42,929 bases of DNA from the NCBI GenBank assembly GCA_012839605.1, contig DUNA01000083.1, positions 1-42,929 on the forward strand, given 5' to 3'. This DNA comes from Bacteroidales bacterium. Lineage in GTDB: Bacteria; Bacteroidota; Bacteroidia; Bacteroidales; UBA932. The notes beneath the pieces were generated by a model. It searched no databases. It was not told the DNA's origin and saw nothing but the letters and a program-made list of their open reading frames with translations. The position numbers were made by a program, and so were the translations under genes. Of this stretch, positions 8,005-17,811 are shown piece after piece. How positions within the stretch are numbered: position 1 is the stretch's first letter; each line of letters opens with the position of its first letter.

Positions 8005-10716
8005 ATGAAGAAATTTCTATACCATATAATTATTGTAACGGCTCTTTTAACAGGCACCCTACAATCTGTGTATGCCGTCAGAGCATATCCGTATCCTATT
8101 CAAGTCAAACAGCCGGACGGATCAGTACTTACCATTCAAAAACACGGCGATGAGTTCTTGAATTGGACAACGAGCGGCGGCCGCTTGGTGAAGCAGGGTG
8201 CAGACGGCTTTTACTATTTGGCTTCTTTTACTCCTCAGGGAACGATAGAGGCAACGGCAATGCGTGTGAGTGAAAGGTCCATGCCCATGGGGACTCGGTC
8301 TGTTACGACTCCGGCTGTAGCTGTGGAGCGTGCACGACAATTAAGAGCAAAGTTTTTAAGAAACACGGCAAGGACAAAGGCCTCTTCTTCCATTTCTATG
8401 GGTAGCAAAAGGTTTCTGGTGCTTTTGGTGCAGTTTAACGACTTGTATTTTTCCGTGTCCAATTCCAATTTGGCCTTTACCCGAATGCTTAACCAAGAGG
8501 GATATTCCGAGAACGGAGGTACGGGTTCTGTACGGGATTATTATTATGAGAATTCGTCAGGTGCCTTTGCACCTGAGTTTGATGTGATAGGTCCCATTAC
8601 CCTGAGTAAAAGCGTGAGATACTATGGAGCCAATAAAGAAGACGGAGGTGAAATGTATGAGCGCTCTCAAGAAATGGTAATAGAAGCTGCCCAATTGGCT
8701 AGACAGCAATACGGAGTGAATTTTTCTCAATACGATAATGATGGAGATGGCATTGTAGATAACGTGTTTGTCTTTTTTGCCGGTCATAACGAGGCAGAAG
8801 GAGGGCCAGATTACACCATTTGGCCGCATGCCTGGAATGTATATTATGAAAACGTGGTATATGACGGAGTCCGATTGTCTTCCTATGCATGTGCCTCTGA
8901 ATTGAGAGGACACCAAGGAACAACTATGGCAGGTATTGGGACGTACTGCCATGAATTTGGTCACGTCTTGGGAATGCCTGATTTTTATGATACGGACGGA
9001 GAAGAAAACGGATGGGCCAGAGGGTTGGCGTCTTTTTCGTTGATGTCCGGGGGGAATTACAACAATTACGGCAGGACGCCTCCTTATTTAAACATAGAGG
9101 AAAGAAATTTGCTGGGCTGGTACAACAAGTATCCCATGCAATTTACGGAAAGCAAAGAATATTTCTTGAGTCCGGTAACAGACAACGCATGTTATATCCA
9201 TCATACGAGCAACAACAACGAATATTTCTTATTTGAATACCGCGAGAAAAAAGGATGGGACTACCACTTACCGGGTACGGGGTTGTTGATTTACCACGTG
9301 GATAAATCCAACAACAAGATTGGTGGTATAACGGCAAACGACCGTTGGGCCAGTTGGGATGGGATTAACGCGTATGCAAACCACCAATGCTTTGATTTGA
9401 TAGAGGCTGTTTATCCGGAATCTGCCATTCAACATGAGCAACAGGTGCCTTTCCCGGGAAGTACCAACAACACCTCTTTTACACCCAACACCTTGCCTGC
9501 GTTTGTAGACCATGCGGGATATGAGACGGGTATTGGTTTGACTGATATAAAAAACTTGGGAAACAAGGCCGCTTTTACGGTGATCGTACAAGAAGCCACC
9601 AACTTGGAATTTGTGGGTCGCGTAACGAACGTAAGCGAACAGCCTATACAAGGGGCGAGTGTGGCTGTTTTTTACGACTCGGAAAGCGTAAGGGATCTTC
9701 ATTCTGCGGGCGCAGTTGAAGGGCGTCCTGTTTTGCAAAAAGTGTCTTCAGTTCCGCTGCAATCGCAACTGCTTGAGACTACCACTGATGCACAAGGAAA
9801 TTACACGTTGGACTGCGATTTTGAGGAAGGCAAGTACATCATTCAGGTAACAGCAGAGGGGTATGTATCTGCTTCTGAAGAGGTCTTTGTAATAGCGCCC
9901 GGTCTGATTCGCAAAGACTTTTCACTGTGTCAAAGTCTGGATTATGAAGAGGGTGTATTGAAAAAACACTCCGAATGGGATGGATATTGGAGGGTAGGAT
10001 TTAAGGACCCGCAATACCCTGTATACGGAGCCGTAGGATTTTCTGCGGAAGAACTGGAACCGTATGTAGGAGATACTTTGCAGACCATACAGTTTATTAT
10101 GTACGGAAGTACCGCCTCGGAAGTAGGTGTGTTTGTATTGTTTGACAAAGAAGTAATCTTTGAACGCGAGTTGTCTGAGTATGTGTTCAACGCACCTGTA
10201 ACGGTCGATATTAGTGATGCGGAAATAACTATCCCGGAAGGCAAACTGGTGCGTATAGGCTATTATGTGGTAGGTATTGATGACAAGTGGCCATTAGCGG
10301 CCGATGAGGGCCCTATGGTTTACCTTGGAGGGTATGCGGCACAAAGCATGCATTATCTGATAGAAGGAGAACCGTGGCCGGAAGACTTCAACAACATTAT
10401 TATTTCTGCTACCGTTAAACAAGCAGAAGAGGCAGAAGAACAACCGGAAGATGATGCTCTTTTTGCGTTGGGTTATTATTTGATGCCCATAGATACGGGA
10501 AGATTTCAGGCAGGAGATCAACTGCTCTTGAAACTCAACGATGTGCCTTTTGTAACGCATGTGGAAAGGCCTTTGGCCGTACAATGGTTTGTCAATGAAA
10601 TTCCTTATGAAACGGGAGATACTATTTCTTTAGAGGCGGGCAGCTATATTATAAAATCTGTATTATCTTTTGAAGATTATACACAGACAATTGTTAGGGA
10701 AATATTTGTAGAGTAA
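8005..10716 (+). CDS. secreted M6 family metalloprotease
   Basis: This 903-residue protein has a signal peptide (cut probably near [11 protein letters not shown], residue 24) and a propeptide-like N-terminal region. The M6 (immune-inhibitor-A-like) catalytic domain spans roughly residues 135-530, with zinc motif HEFGH at 316-320, a downstream DFYDTDG and the Met-turn SLMSGG near 346-350. [10 protein letters not shown] near 243-252 looks like a calcium-binding loop. It is followed by a carboxypeptidase-regulatory-like beta domain (about 540-640), a beta-rich module and an Ig-like end (IVREIFVE). I see no convincing type IX sorting domain, so its final location is open. Likely role: degradation of extracellular protein. 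The ATG at 8005 is preferred over the in-frame TTG at 7996, which overlaps the upstream stop. Confidence 0.9.
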   Translation: MKKFLYHIIIVTALLTGTLQSVYAVRAYPYPIQVKQPDGSVLTIQKHGDEFLNWTTSGGRLVKQGADGFYYLASFTPQGTIEATAMRVSERSMPMGTRSVTTPAVAVERARQLRAKFLRNTARTKASSSISMGSKRFLVLLVQFNDLYFSVSNSNLAFTRMLNQEGYSENGGTGSVRDYYYENSSGAFAPEFDVIGPITLSKSVRYYGANKEDGGEMYERSQEMVIEAAQLARQQYGVNFSQYDNDGDGIVDNVFVFFAGHNEAEGGPDYTIWPHAWNVYYENVVYDGVRLSSYACASELRGHQGTTMAGIGTYCHEFGHVLGMPDFYDTDGEENGWARGLASFSLMSGGNYNNYGRTPPYLNIEERNLLGWYNKYPMQFTESKEYFLSPVTDNACYIHHTSNNNEYFLFEYREKKGWDYHLPGTGLLIYHVDKSNNKIGGITANDRWASWDGINAYANHQCFDLIEAVYPESAIQHEQQVPFPGSTNNTSFTPNTLPAFVDHAGYETGIGLTDIKNLGNKAAFTVIVQEATNLEFVGRVTNVSEQPIQGASVAVFYDSESVRDLHSAGAVEGRPVLQKVSSVPLQSQLLETTTDAQGNYTLDCDFEEGKYIIQVTAEGYVSASEEVFVIAPGLIRKDFSLCQSLDYEEGVLKKHSEWDGYWRVGFKDPQYPVYGAVGFSAEELEPYVGDTLQTIQFIMYGSTASEVGVFVLFDKEVIFERELSEYVFNAPVTVDISDAEITIPEGKLVRIGYYVVGIDDKWPLAADEGPMVYLGGYAAQSMHYLIEGEPWPEDFNNIIISATVKQAEEAEEQPEDDALFALGYYLMPIDTGRFQAGDQLLLKLNDVPFVTHVERPLAVQWFVNEIPYETGDTISLEAGSYIIKSVLSFEDYTQTIVREIFVE

Positions 10717-10724
10717 AAAATAAC

Positions 10725-12392
10725 ATGAAAACAGACATTGAAATATCGAGCGCATACAAGATGCGAGACATCAGAGAGGTAGCTTATGATGCCGGGATTG
10801 ACAAGGAAAATTTGAGTCTTAAGGGCAATTACATTGCCAAGGTTCCCGAAGAGCTCATAGACGAAAAGAAAGTAAACGAAAGCAATTTGATTTTGGTTAC
10901 GGCCATAACACCTACAAAAGCAGGTGTAGGTAAAACGACGGTGTCTATTGGTCTCTCTATGGGTTTGAACCATATAGGAAAAAAATCTATGGTGGCGTTG
11001 CGCGAACCGTCTTTGGGACCGTGCTTTGGAATGAAAGGAGGGGCGGCCGGTGGGGGATATGCACAAGTAGTGCCCATGGAGGATATCAACTTGCATTTCA
11101 CAGGAGATTTTCATGCCGTTACCTCGGCAAACAACATGATTGCTGCTCTGTTGGAGAACCACATATATCAGGAGCAAAACCACGGTATTTGCCTTCAGGA
11201 AATAGTATGGAAGCGGGTATTGGATGTGAACGACCGCACGTTGCGCTCCATTGTGTCCGGAGTGGGAGCCAAAACGAACGGGGTAACCCGGGCTACGGGA
11301 TTTGATATCACGCCGGCTTCAGAGATCATGGCCATACTCTGTCTGTCCAAAGATTTGGAGGATTTAAAACAAAGGATTGGAAAAATCATCTTAGGATTCA
11401 AACACGACGGCACACCGTTTTACGTAGACGACATGGGAGTAGCAGGTGCTATAGCTATTTTGATGAAAGACGCCATCCATCCCAATTTGGTGCAAACCTT
11501 AGAAGGTACTCCGGCGTTTATTCACGGAGGTCCTTTTGCCAACATAGCCCATGGGTGTAACTCTTTAGTTGCCACAAAAACGGCTATGACGCATGCCGAC
11601 TATGTAGTTACTGAAGCCGGATTTGGAGCCGATTTGGGAGCTGAAAAATTCTTTAATATCAAATGCCGCAAAGGCGGGCTGCAACCCAAGTTGACTGTTT
11701 TGGTAGCTACGTTGCAAGGTTTGAAAATGCACGGCGGTACAGATTTGGCCAAATTGCAAAAGAAAGATATGAAAGGAGTTGAAAAAGGCTTGGCCAATCT
11801 GGAAAAACACATAGAAAATTTGAAGGGTTTTGGCCAAAACATTGTAGTGGCCTTGAACAAATACGGTACAGATACGGAAAAAGAAATAGCCCTTGTACGT
11901 GAGCGCTGTGAAAGCTTGGGTGTTCCTTTTGCCGTGAATAACGCGTATGTGGAAGGGGGAGCGGGAGCTGCCGAATTGGCACGTGTAGTGGTAGATACGA
12001 TTGAAAACAAACCTTCCGAACCGTTGAAGTTCACGTATGAAACGAACGACACTATTGAAGAGAAGATTTGGAAAATAGCAAGCGGCATTTACGGAGCCAA
12101 AAACGTCTTTTATTACGGTACGGCTCGTGAAAGTATGAAAAGAATAGAAGCTATGGGGCTGGCCCATTACCCCGTTTGTATTGCCAAGACTCAATACTCT
12201 TTTTCAACAGACGCCAAGGCCTATGGAGTGGCCAAAGATTTTGAAATGAACATTCAAGATTTGATCATCAACAACGGAGCGGAAATGATTGTGGCTATAG
12301 CCGGTGATATTTTGCGTATGCCCGGTCTTCCCAAGACTCCACAAGCCAAATTCATGGATATCAAAGACGGAGTAATCACGGGACTTAGTTAA
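10725..12392 (+). CDS. fhs: formate--tetrahydrofolate ligase
   Basis: The enzyme makes 10-formyl-tetrahydrofolate from formate, ATP and THF, supplying one-carbon units for purines and initiator tRNA. The 555-residue protein has the expected length. It carries the P-loop-like [16 protein letters not shown] near residues 63-78, [32 protein letters not shown]-like [26 protein letters not shown] and the C-terminal [17 protein letters not shown]. It begins eight bases after the protease stop and is followed by the P1 peptidase after seven bases, so it lies in a run of same-strand genes of unrelated function. Confidence 0.97.
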   Translation: MKTDIEISSAYKMRDIREVAYDAGIDKENLSLKGNYIAKVPEELIDEKKVNESNLILVTAITPTKAGVGKTTVSIGLSMGLNHIGKKSMVALREPSLGPCFGMKGGAAGGGYAQVVPMEDINLHFTGDFHAVTSANNMIAALLENHIYQEQNHGICLQEIVWKRVLDVNDRTLRSIVSGVGAKTNGVTRATGFDITPASEIMAILCLSKDLEDLKQRIGKIILGFKHDGTPFYVDDMGVAGAIAILMKDAIHPNLVQTLEGTPAFIHGGPFANIAHGCNSLVATKTAMTHADYVVTEAGFGADLGAEKFFNIKCRKGGLQPKLTVLVATLQGLKMHGGTDLAKLQKKDMKGVEKGLANLEKHIENLKGFGQNIVVALNKYGTDTEKEIALVRERCESLGVPFAVNNAYVEGGAGAAELARVVVDTIENKPSEPLKFTYETNDTIEEKIWKIASGIYGAKNVFYYGTARESMKRIEAMGLAHYPVCIAKTQYSFSTDAKAYGVAKDFEMNIQDLIINNGAEMIVAIAGDILRMPGLPKTPQAKFMDIKDGVITGLS

Positions 12393-12399
12393 GAAGATT

Positions 12400-13587
12400 A
12401 TGAAACAAAAACACGTACTGTGGACTATCGGGCTGCTGTTTACGATTGTGATCGCAAACGGCCCGGCCTCGGCTCAGGAACCTACCAGGCCTGCCGGCAA
12501 CAACAGCCGGTACAGGATGCGGGATTACGGAATCAAAACAGGTGTGATGCAGCCCGGACCGCTCAATGCCATCACCGATGTGGCAGGCGTGAAAGTAGGT
12601 CATGTGACATTGATAGAAGGCGACGACATCCGAACGGGAGTGACGGCCATCCTCCCCCACGAAGGCAATCTATTCAGAGAGAAAGTTCCGGCCGGCTTTT
12701 GGGCAGGAAACGGTTTTGGTAAGATTTCCGGCACAACACAAATAGAGGAACTGGGCAATATAGAAACGCCTGTTGTTTTGACCAACACTTTATCCGTTGC
12801 CGCAGGGATGGAAGGATTGATTTCTTATATGTTGGCACAACCGGGAAACGAAAAGATACAATCGGTCAATGCAGTGGTGGGAGAAACAAACGACGGCGGA
12901 CTGAACGATATCAGAGGCCGGCACGTGACATCGGACCACGTGTTGCAGGCATTGGAACAAGCTGCGACGGGTCCCGTTGAAGAAGGCAATGTAGGTGCCG
13001 GTACGGGTACCATTTGCTTTGGGTTCAAAGGCGGCATTGGCACCAGCAGCCGCGTATTGCCCCAAGGCTTGGGAGGCTATACCGTAGGCGTGTTGGCACA
13101 AACCAACTTCGGCGGTGTTCTTCAAATAGCCGGTGTCAACGTGGGAGAGCGGCTGGCCCAATATTCCTACAAAAACCAATTGGAAGCGCAGCAGGCAGTC
13201 GCACCGGAGTGTCTGACAAACCCGGATACGGACGGATCGTGCATGATCATTATCATCACCGATGCGCCATTGAACGAACGGAATCTGGAACGTCTGGCCA
13301 AACGAGGCATGATGGGGCTGGCACGCACAGGAGGCATTGCTTCTAACGGCAGTGGCGATTACGTTTTGGCACTTTCCGTTGCTCCTGAAAACTTAATCCG
13401 TAGCACACCGCGCTATACGCCGTCTTACTTGCATAACGACAACTGCTCGTCCCTGTTCATGGCCGCCATCGAGGCCACAGAGGAAGCCATCTTGAATTCG
13501 CTTTTTGCAGCTGAAACCATGACCGGCATGGGCGGCCGAACGGTCGAGGCATTGCCTGCAGGGAAAGTCGCTTCATTCTTCAAGTAG
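12400..13587 (+). CDS. P1 family (DmpA-like) peptidase
   Basis: This 395-residue protein has a signal peptide (cut near ASAQ, residue 26) and the Ntn-fold DmpA/BapA family core. NAITDVAGVKVGH near 56-68 and GETNDGG near 161-167 are family patterns. DGSCMIIIITDAP around 278-290 matches the autocleavage site, making Ser280 the likely new N-terminal nucleophile after cleavage at Gly279-Ser280. RTGGIASNGSGDY follows. Family members are aminopeptidases acting on D-amino-acid or beta-amino-acid peptides; here it would be periplasmic. Two sampled 60-base stretches of this gene are about 55-58% GC and another about 48%, against about 40% in one sampled fhs stretch, hinting at separate ancestry. A terminator follows. 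Confidence 0.9.
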   Translation: MKQKHVLWTIGLLFTIVIANGPASAQEPTRPAGNNSRYRMRDYGIKTGVMQPGPLNAITDVAGVKVGHVTLIEGDDIRTGVTAILPHEGNLFREKVPAGFWAGNGFGKISGTTQIEELGNIETPVVLTNTLSVAAGMEGLISYMLAQPGNEKIQSVNAVVGETNDGGLNDIRGRHVTSDHVLQALEQAATGPVEEGNVGAGTGTICFGFKGGIGTSSRVLPQGLGGYTVGVLAQTNFGGVLQIAGVNVGERLAQYSYKNQLEAQQAVAPECLTNPDTDGSCMIIIITDAPLNERNLERLAKRGMMGLARTGGIASNGSGDYVLALSVAPENLIRSTPRYTPSYLHNDNCSSLFMAAIEATEEAILNSLFAAETMTGMGGRTVEALPAGKVASFFK

Positions 13588-13639
13588 AATTGTGTGCGTC
13601 GCATAAACAAGTTAATTTGCTGATCCACTGAGCGTTACT

Positions 13640-13666
13640 AAAAACGTGCCCCGGGGGCATGTTTTT
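13640..13666 (+). terminator. strong hairpin terminator after the P1 peptidase
   Basis: AAAAAC-G-TGCCCC pairs with GGGGCA-T-GTTTTT, a GC-rich stem with A and T tracts on either side. It isolates the peptidase from the ribosomal operon. Confidence 0.85.
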
Positions 13667-13738
13667 AACAATTGGCTGTGAAACAGGGGGTTAACTCCTT
13701 TATGCAACGCATGAATTTTTTCCTGCCTTCATTTTGTT

Positions 13739-13769
13739 TTTGCTATTTCCAAAATTACACCTATATTTG
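13739..13769 (+). promoter_or_regulatory. Bacteroidota promoter for the ribosomal operon
   Basis: A TTTG -33 element (13739-13742) and TATATTTG -7 element (13762-13769) are separated by 19 bases, matching the TTTG-N19-TAnnTTTG consensus. About 55 bases of leader would precede rplC. This means the operon starts at rplC and does not need transcription from an upstream rpsJ. Confidence 0.75.
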
Positions 13770-13828
13770 CAGCCCGCATTTTCTGCGGGAATCGTTCATT
13801 TTATTGATAAACACCAAATTAACAACCA

Positions 13829-14455
13829 ATGCCTGGATTAATTGGAAAGAAGATTGGAATGACTTCCATCTTCGACAGTAACGGGAAAAATATTCCTTGT
13901 ACTGTGATTGAGGCTGGTCCGTGTGTAGTTACGCAAGTGAAAACGGAAGAGAAAGATGGTTATGCCGCCGTGCAACTTGCCTATGACGAGAAAAAAGAGA
14001 AACACACCAGCGGGGCCCTGAAGGGCCATTTTGAAAAGGCAAAAACCACACCCAAACGCAAATTGGTGGAATTTCCAAATGATTTTAAAAAAGAATTGCG
14101 CTTGGGCGACACTGTGACTGTTAGTGACATATTCGATCCCAGTCTTATAGATTGGGTAGACGTGTCCGGGATCTCTAAAGGAAAAGGCTTCCAAGGCGTC
14201 GTAAGACGTTATGGATTTGCCGGAGCAAGCAGATCTCACGGTCAGTATCACAAACTTCGCGCCCCGGGTTCTCTGGGTGCTTCCGCAACGCCATCCCGCG
14301 TTTTCAAAGGTAAGAAAATGCCGGGTCGTATGGGAGGAGAGAAAGTGAAAGTTCTGAACTTACGGGTAATGAAAATTATCCCTGAGAACAATTTAGTAGT
14401 TGTAAAAGGCTCCATTCCCGGTGCCCCTGGTTCTTACGTAATATTGGAGGTCTAA
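13829..14455 (+). CDS. rplC: 50S ribosomal protein L3
   Basis: An assembly-initiating protein of the large subunit. The 208-residue product begins [15 protein letters not shown], the family start. It contains the loop region [33 protein letters not shown]-type sequence near residues 113-148 that reaches toward the peptidyl transferase centre, then [14 protein letters not shown]. It is the first gene of the operon here, although in most bacteria rpsJ (S10) comes directly before it. Confidence 0.97.
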   Translation: MPGLIGKKIGMTSIFDSNGKNIPCTVIEAGPCVVTQVKTEEKDGYAAVQLAYDEKKEKHTSGALKGHFEKAKTTPKRKLVEFPNDFKKELRLGDTVTVSDIFDPSLIDWVDVSGISKGKGFQGVVRRYGFAGASRSHGQYHKLRAPGSLGASATPSRVFKGKKMPGRMGGEKVKVLNLRVMKIIPENNLVVVKGSIPGAPGSYVILEV

Positions 14456-14459
14456 CTGT

Positions 14460-15101
14460 ATGGAAATTTTAGTATATAAAATAGACGGTCAGGATTCCGG
14501 AAAAAAGGTAGTCCTGGACCCTACCGTATTTGGTATTGAACCGAACAACCACGCCATCTATCTTGACGTGAAACAGCATATGGCCAATAGACGCCAAGGT
14601 ACGCACAAGACTAAAGAGAGATGGGAGATAGCTCATAGCACACGCAAGATTGTTCGTCAGAAAGGTTCGGGCGGAGCTCGTCACGGAAGTTTGAAAGCCG
14701 GAATATTCGTGGGAGGAGGTAGGACTTTTGGTCCGCAACCCAGGAGCTATAGGTTTAAACTCAATAAAAAACTCAAGCAATTGGCTAGACGGTCAGCTCT
14801 TACTTATAAAGTACAGGACCAGGCCATAACCATTCTCGAGCCTTTTACAATGGAAGCGCCCGGAACAAAAGCGTTCCGCACTATTTGTAAAAATCTGAAT
14901 GTAGAAGGCAAAAAAATCTTGATGGTACTTCCGGAGAACAACAACAACATCTATTTGTCCTCCAGGAATCTTGAAAAGGTCAAGGTAGTCACCATAAATG
15001 AGCTGAATACCTATGACATATTGAATGCCCAAAGCCTTATTCTTATAGAAGGGGTAGAGGCAATGCTTAACCAACAATTAGGAACAACTCAATCTGCATG
15101 A
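14460..15101 (+). CDS. rplD: 50S ribosomal protein L4
   Basis: L4 binds 23S rRNA and lines the exit tunnel. The 213-residue protein has KTKERWEI, the [12 protein letters not shown] loop (tunnel extension), [13 protein letters not shown] and the C-terminal [15 protein letters not shown] region. It starts four bases after rplC and its stop overlaps the rplW start (ATGA). In E. coli, L4 regulates the S10 operon through the leader upstream of rpsJ; that leader is absent here. Confidence 0.97.
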   Translation: MEILVYKIDGQDSGKKVVLDPTVFGIEPNNHAIYLDVKQHMANRRQGTHKTKERWEIAHSTRKIVRQKGSGGARHGSLKAGIFVGGGRTFGPQPRSYRFKLNKKLKQLARRSALTYKVQDQAITILEPFTMEAPGTKAFRTICKNLNVEGKKILMVLPENNNNIYLSSRNLEKVKVVTINELNTYDILNAQSLILIEGVEAMLNQQLGTTQSA

Positions 15102-15394
15102 CGATGGATATCTTGATTAAGCCTTTAATTACAGAGAAAATGACTGATCAAGCGGAAACATTGAACCGATATGGGTTTATTGTCGACCGCAGGGCCAACA
15201 AACTGCAGATAAAAGAAGCAGTTGAAAACATGTACGGAGTTACGGTTAAAGATGTGAATACCATAAATTATAGTGGAAAACGCAAAAGCCGTTATACAAA
15301 GGCAGGTTTATTGGCCGGACGTACCAATCATTTTAAGAAAGCGTATGTAACGCTTGTTGGTGATGATAAAATTGATTTCTACAGCAACATTTAA
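15098..15394 (+). CDS. rplW: 50S ribosomal protein L23
   Basis: L23 sits at the tunnel exit and contacts trigger factor and SRP. The 98-residue protein has [32 protein letters not shown] and [17 protein letters not shown], all family features. The start is at the ATG overlapping the rplD stop; a second ATG two codons on (15104) is equally possible. Confidence 0.96.
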   Translation: MTMDILIKPLITEKMTDQAETLNRYGFIVDRRANKLQIKEAVENMYGVTVKDVNTINYSGKRKSRYTKAGLLAGRTNHFKKAYVTLVGDDKIDFYSNI

Positions 15395-15397
15395 GCT

Positions 15398-16225
15398 ATG
15401 GCAGTACGTAAATACAAACCGGTAACACCCGGTCAAAGACATAAAATCATAAGTGCATTTGATGATATTACCTGCACGGTTCCGGAAAAATCGCTTTTGG
15501 AACCCATCAAAAAGTCCGGTGGAAGGAACAACCAGGGTAAAATGACAATGCGCAACATGGGTGGCGGACACAAACGTCAATACCGCAAGATAGACTTCTT
15601 GCGCAATAAGGACGAGTATTCCGCTACAGTAAAGACGATAGAATACGACCCCAACCGCAGTGCTCGCATTGCATTGGTGGTGTATGCAGATGGAGAAAAA
15701 CGTTATATTATAGCGCCGAATGGTCTGCAAGTAGGACAAACGATTGAATCGGGTCCCGGAGTGGCTCCGGAAATTGGCAATACGTTGCCTTTGTCGGATA
15801 TACCTTTGGGAACATTGATACATAACGTAGAATTACATCCGGGCCGAGGTGCCGCCATGGCTCGTAGCGCCGGTTCTTATGTGCAACTGAACGCCAGGGA
15901 AGGCAATCATGCCATTCTTCGTTTGCCGTCCGGTGAGGTTCGTATGGTAAGGGTAACGTGTCGTGCCACAGTAGGTACGGTTTCCAACCCGGACCACAGC
16001 CTGGAACAAGACGGAAAGGCAGGAAGAAAAAGATGGATGGGTCGCAGGCCTCGTACCCGCGGAGTATCCATGAACCCTGTAGACCACCCCATGGGTGGTG
16101 GAGAAGGCCGTGCTTCCGGAGGACATCCTCGCTCACGTAAAGGATTGCCGGCTAAAGGTTACAGAACACGTAATCCTAAGAAGAACTCCAGTAAGTTCAT
16201 TATTGAAAGAAGAAGAAAAAAATAA
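15398..16225 (+). CDS. rplB: 50S ribosomal protein L2
   Basis: L2 is needed for subunit association and supports the peptidyl transferase centre. The 275-residue protein carries [23 protein letters not shown] near its start, [15 protein letters not shown] in the middle, and [21 protein letters not shown] near the C-terminus. In that last motif Met replaces the second His of the common HPHGGGEG pattern; I believe this is ordinary for Bacteroidota. It begins three bases after rplW. Confidence 0.97.
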   Translation: MAVRKYKPVTPGQRHKIISAFDDITCTVPEKSLLEPIKKSGGRNNQGKMTMRNMGGGHKRQYRKIDFLRNKDEYSATVKTIEYDPNRSARIALVVYADGEKRYIIAPNGLQVGQTIESGPGVAPEIGNTLPLSDIPLGTLIHNVELHPGRGAAMARSAGSYVQLNAREGNHAILRLPSGEVRMVRVTCRATVGTVSNPDHSLEQDGKAGRKRWMGRRPRTRGVSMNPVDHPMGGGEGRASGGHPRSRKGLPAKGYRTRNPKKNSSKFIIERRRKK

Positions 16226-16243
16226 CCGGATAAAATTTGTATC

Positions 16244-16510
16244 ATGAGTCGTTCATTAAAAAAAGGCCCTTACATACAAGCAAAACTTGAACAAAGAATC
16301 ATTGCCATGAATGAAGGGAAAATGAAAAAAGAAGTCCTAAAGACCTGGTCAAGAGCCAGTATGATCTCTCCCGACTTTGTTGGCCACACAGTAGCCGTAC
16401 ACAACGGAAACAAGTTTATTCCGGTATATATTACCGAGAACATGGTTGGCCATAAACTTGGTGAATTTGCGCCCACGCGTACTTTTAAAGGTCACTCGGG
16501 CAATCGTTAA
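16244..16510 (+). CDS. rpsS: 30S ribosomal protein S19
   Basis: S19 is a small protein of the 30S head. The 88-residue product starts [11 protein letters not shown] and contains [22 protein letters not shown] and a [12 protein letters not shown] end, all diagnostic. It follows rplB by 18 bases. Confidence 0.97.
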   Translation: MSRSLKKGPYIQAKLEQRIIAMNEGKMKKEVLKTWSRASMISPDFVGHTVAVHNGNKFIPVYITENMVGHKLGEFAPTRTFKGHSGNR

Positions 16511-16531
16511 CAGTAAAAAAAGAGAACACTA

Positions 16532-16951
16532 ATGGGAGCTCGAAAAAGAAAAATGGCCGAACGCCATAAAGAAATAAGGAAACAAACAGCTTATGCCAAG
16601 CTGAACAATGTTCCTACGTCGCCCCGTAAGATGCGTCTTGTAGCCGATCTTATACGGGGAGAAGAAGTGAATCGCGCTTTGGATATTTTAAAATATACAA
16701 AAAACGAACCTGCCGTCCGTTTGGAAAAATTGCTCAAATCGGCTATTGCCAATTGGGAAGCAAAAAATGAAGGCGACAGGAAAGAGTTGGAAAACGGCAA
16801 CGTAATTGTTAAGACCATAACGGTAGATAACGGCAGAATCTTGAAAAGAATCCGTCCGGCTGCTCAAGGTCGTGCCGTTCGCATTCGTAAGCGTTCAAAT
16901 CACGTGACAATAGTAGTGGATAAAAAACAACAAACAGTAAAAGAAGCATAG
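16532..16951 (+). CDS. rplV: 50S ribosomal protein L22
   Basis: L22 lines the exit tunnel with L4. The 139-residue protein has the core [29 protein letters not shown] and [19 protein letters not shown] (tunnel hairpin). The first 17 or so residues ([17 protein letters not shown]) are a basic extension; an internal ATG at 16553 (Met8) is an alternative start. rpsC begins one base after its stop. Confidence 0.95.
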   Translation: MGARKRKMAERHKEIRKQTAYAKLNNVPTSPRKMRLVADLIRGEEVNRALDILKYTKNEPAVRLEKLLKSAIANWEAKNEGDRKELENGNVIVKTITVDNGRILKRIRPAAQGRAVRIRKRSNHVTIVVDKKQQTVKEA

Positions 16952-16952
16952 T

Positions 16953-17726
16953 ATGGGACAAAAAACAAATCCGATCAGTAACCGTATAGGAATTATCCGT
17001 GGTTGGGATTCAAGCTGGTGCGGGAATTATCCGGAGCGTTTGGCAGAAGATGCCAAAATCAGAAAATATTTGGTAGCCCGGTTGTCAAAAGCCAGTTTGT
17101 CGCGTATTGTGATAGAAAGAACCCTTAAGCTGATTACTGTAACTATTCATACGGCACGTCCGGGAATCATTATTGGAAAAGGAGGTCAAGAAGTTGAGAA
17201 ACTGAAAGAAGAATTGAAAAAGATTTCCAATAAAGAAGTTCAAATCAATATTTTTGAAGTGAAACGCCCGGAACTGGATGCAACTATTGTAGCCAACAAC
17301 ATTGCTCGTCAAATTGAAGGACGTGTATCTTACCGTCGTGCCATCAAAATGGCCATAGCATCTACCATGCGTATGGGGGCAGAAGGAATAAAGGTATTGA
17401 TCAGCGGACGGTTGGGCGGAGCAGAAATGGCTCGTCGTGAAATGTTTAAAGAGGGACGTACGCCTTTGCATACGTTCCGTGCAGATATTGATTACGCACT
17501 GGCAGAAGCACATACAAAAGTAGGTGTGCTGGGTGTCAAAGTGTGGATATGTAACGGTGAAGTCTATGGAAAACGCGACCTTTCGCCTAACGTAGGTACT
17601 GCAACTGCTGCCGGTGGTGGCAGAATGCACGATGGCCGAGGTGGCCGAGGCGGCCGCGACAGGCGTTCCGGCGACAGACGAGACGGAAGGGACCGCAGAG
17701 ATAGAAGAGACAGACCTGCTCGTTAA
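16953..17726 (+). CDS. rpsC: 30S ribosomal protein S3
   Basis: S3 forms part of the mRNA entry channel. The 257-residue protein begins [20 protein letters not shown] and has the KH motif in [20 protein letters not shown]. The C-terminal core includes [23 protein letters not shown]-type sequence. The last 40 or so residues are a Gly/Arg/Asp-rich tail ([25 protein letters not shown]) that is probably disordered and RNA-binding. It is the last ribosomal gene here: a terminator follows instead of the usual rplP-rpmC-rpsQ genes. Confidence 0.97.
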   Translation: MGQKTNPISNRIGIIRGWDSSWCGNYPERLAEDAKIRKYLVARLSKASLSRIVIERTLKLITVTIHTARPGIIIGKGGQEVEKLKEELKKISNKEVQINIFEVKRPELDATIVANNIARQIEGRVSYRRAIKMAIASTMRMGAEGIKVLISGRLGGAEMARREMFKEGRTPLHTFRADIDYALAEAHTKVGVLGVKVWICNGEVYGKRDLSPNVGTATAAGGGRMHDGRGGRGGRDRRSGDRRDGRDRRDRRDRPAR

Positions 17727-17742
17727 TAGATGAAACTTTAGT

Positions 17743-17774
17743 AAAAAAGCTCTCCCTATAGGAGGGCTTTTTTT
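17743..17774 (+). terminator. terminator closing the ribosomal operon
   Basis: AAAAAAGC-T-CTCC pairs with GGAG-G-GCTTTTTT around a CTATA loop, with a T run. It ends transcription 17 bases after rpsC. Confidence 0.88.
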
Positions 17775-17775
17775 A

Positions 17776-17805
17776 TTGTCACATCCAGTGTTTTTATTAA
17801 ATTTG
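17776..17805 (+). promoter_or_regulatory. promoter of the glycosyltransferase operon
   Basis: TTG (17776-17778), a 19-base spacer and TAAATTTG (17798-17805) fit the Bacteroidota consensus. The ATG is only seven bases beyond the -7 box, so the transcript would have almost no leader. The -33 element overlaps the T run of the preceding terminator. Confidence 0.7.
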
Positions 17806-17811
17806 TAAGAT

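Noticed and set aside
16070-16110. Met in place of the second His in the L2 motif NPVDHPHGGGEG
   Set aside because: I believe [12 protein letters not shown] is usual in Bacteroidota L2; the key Asp-His pair is present. Not a defect.
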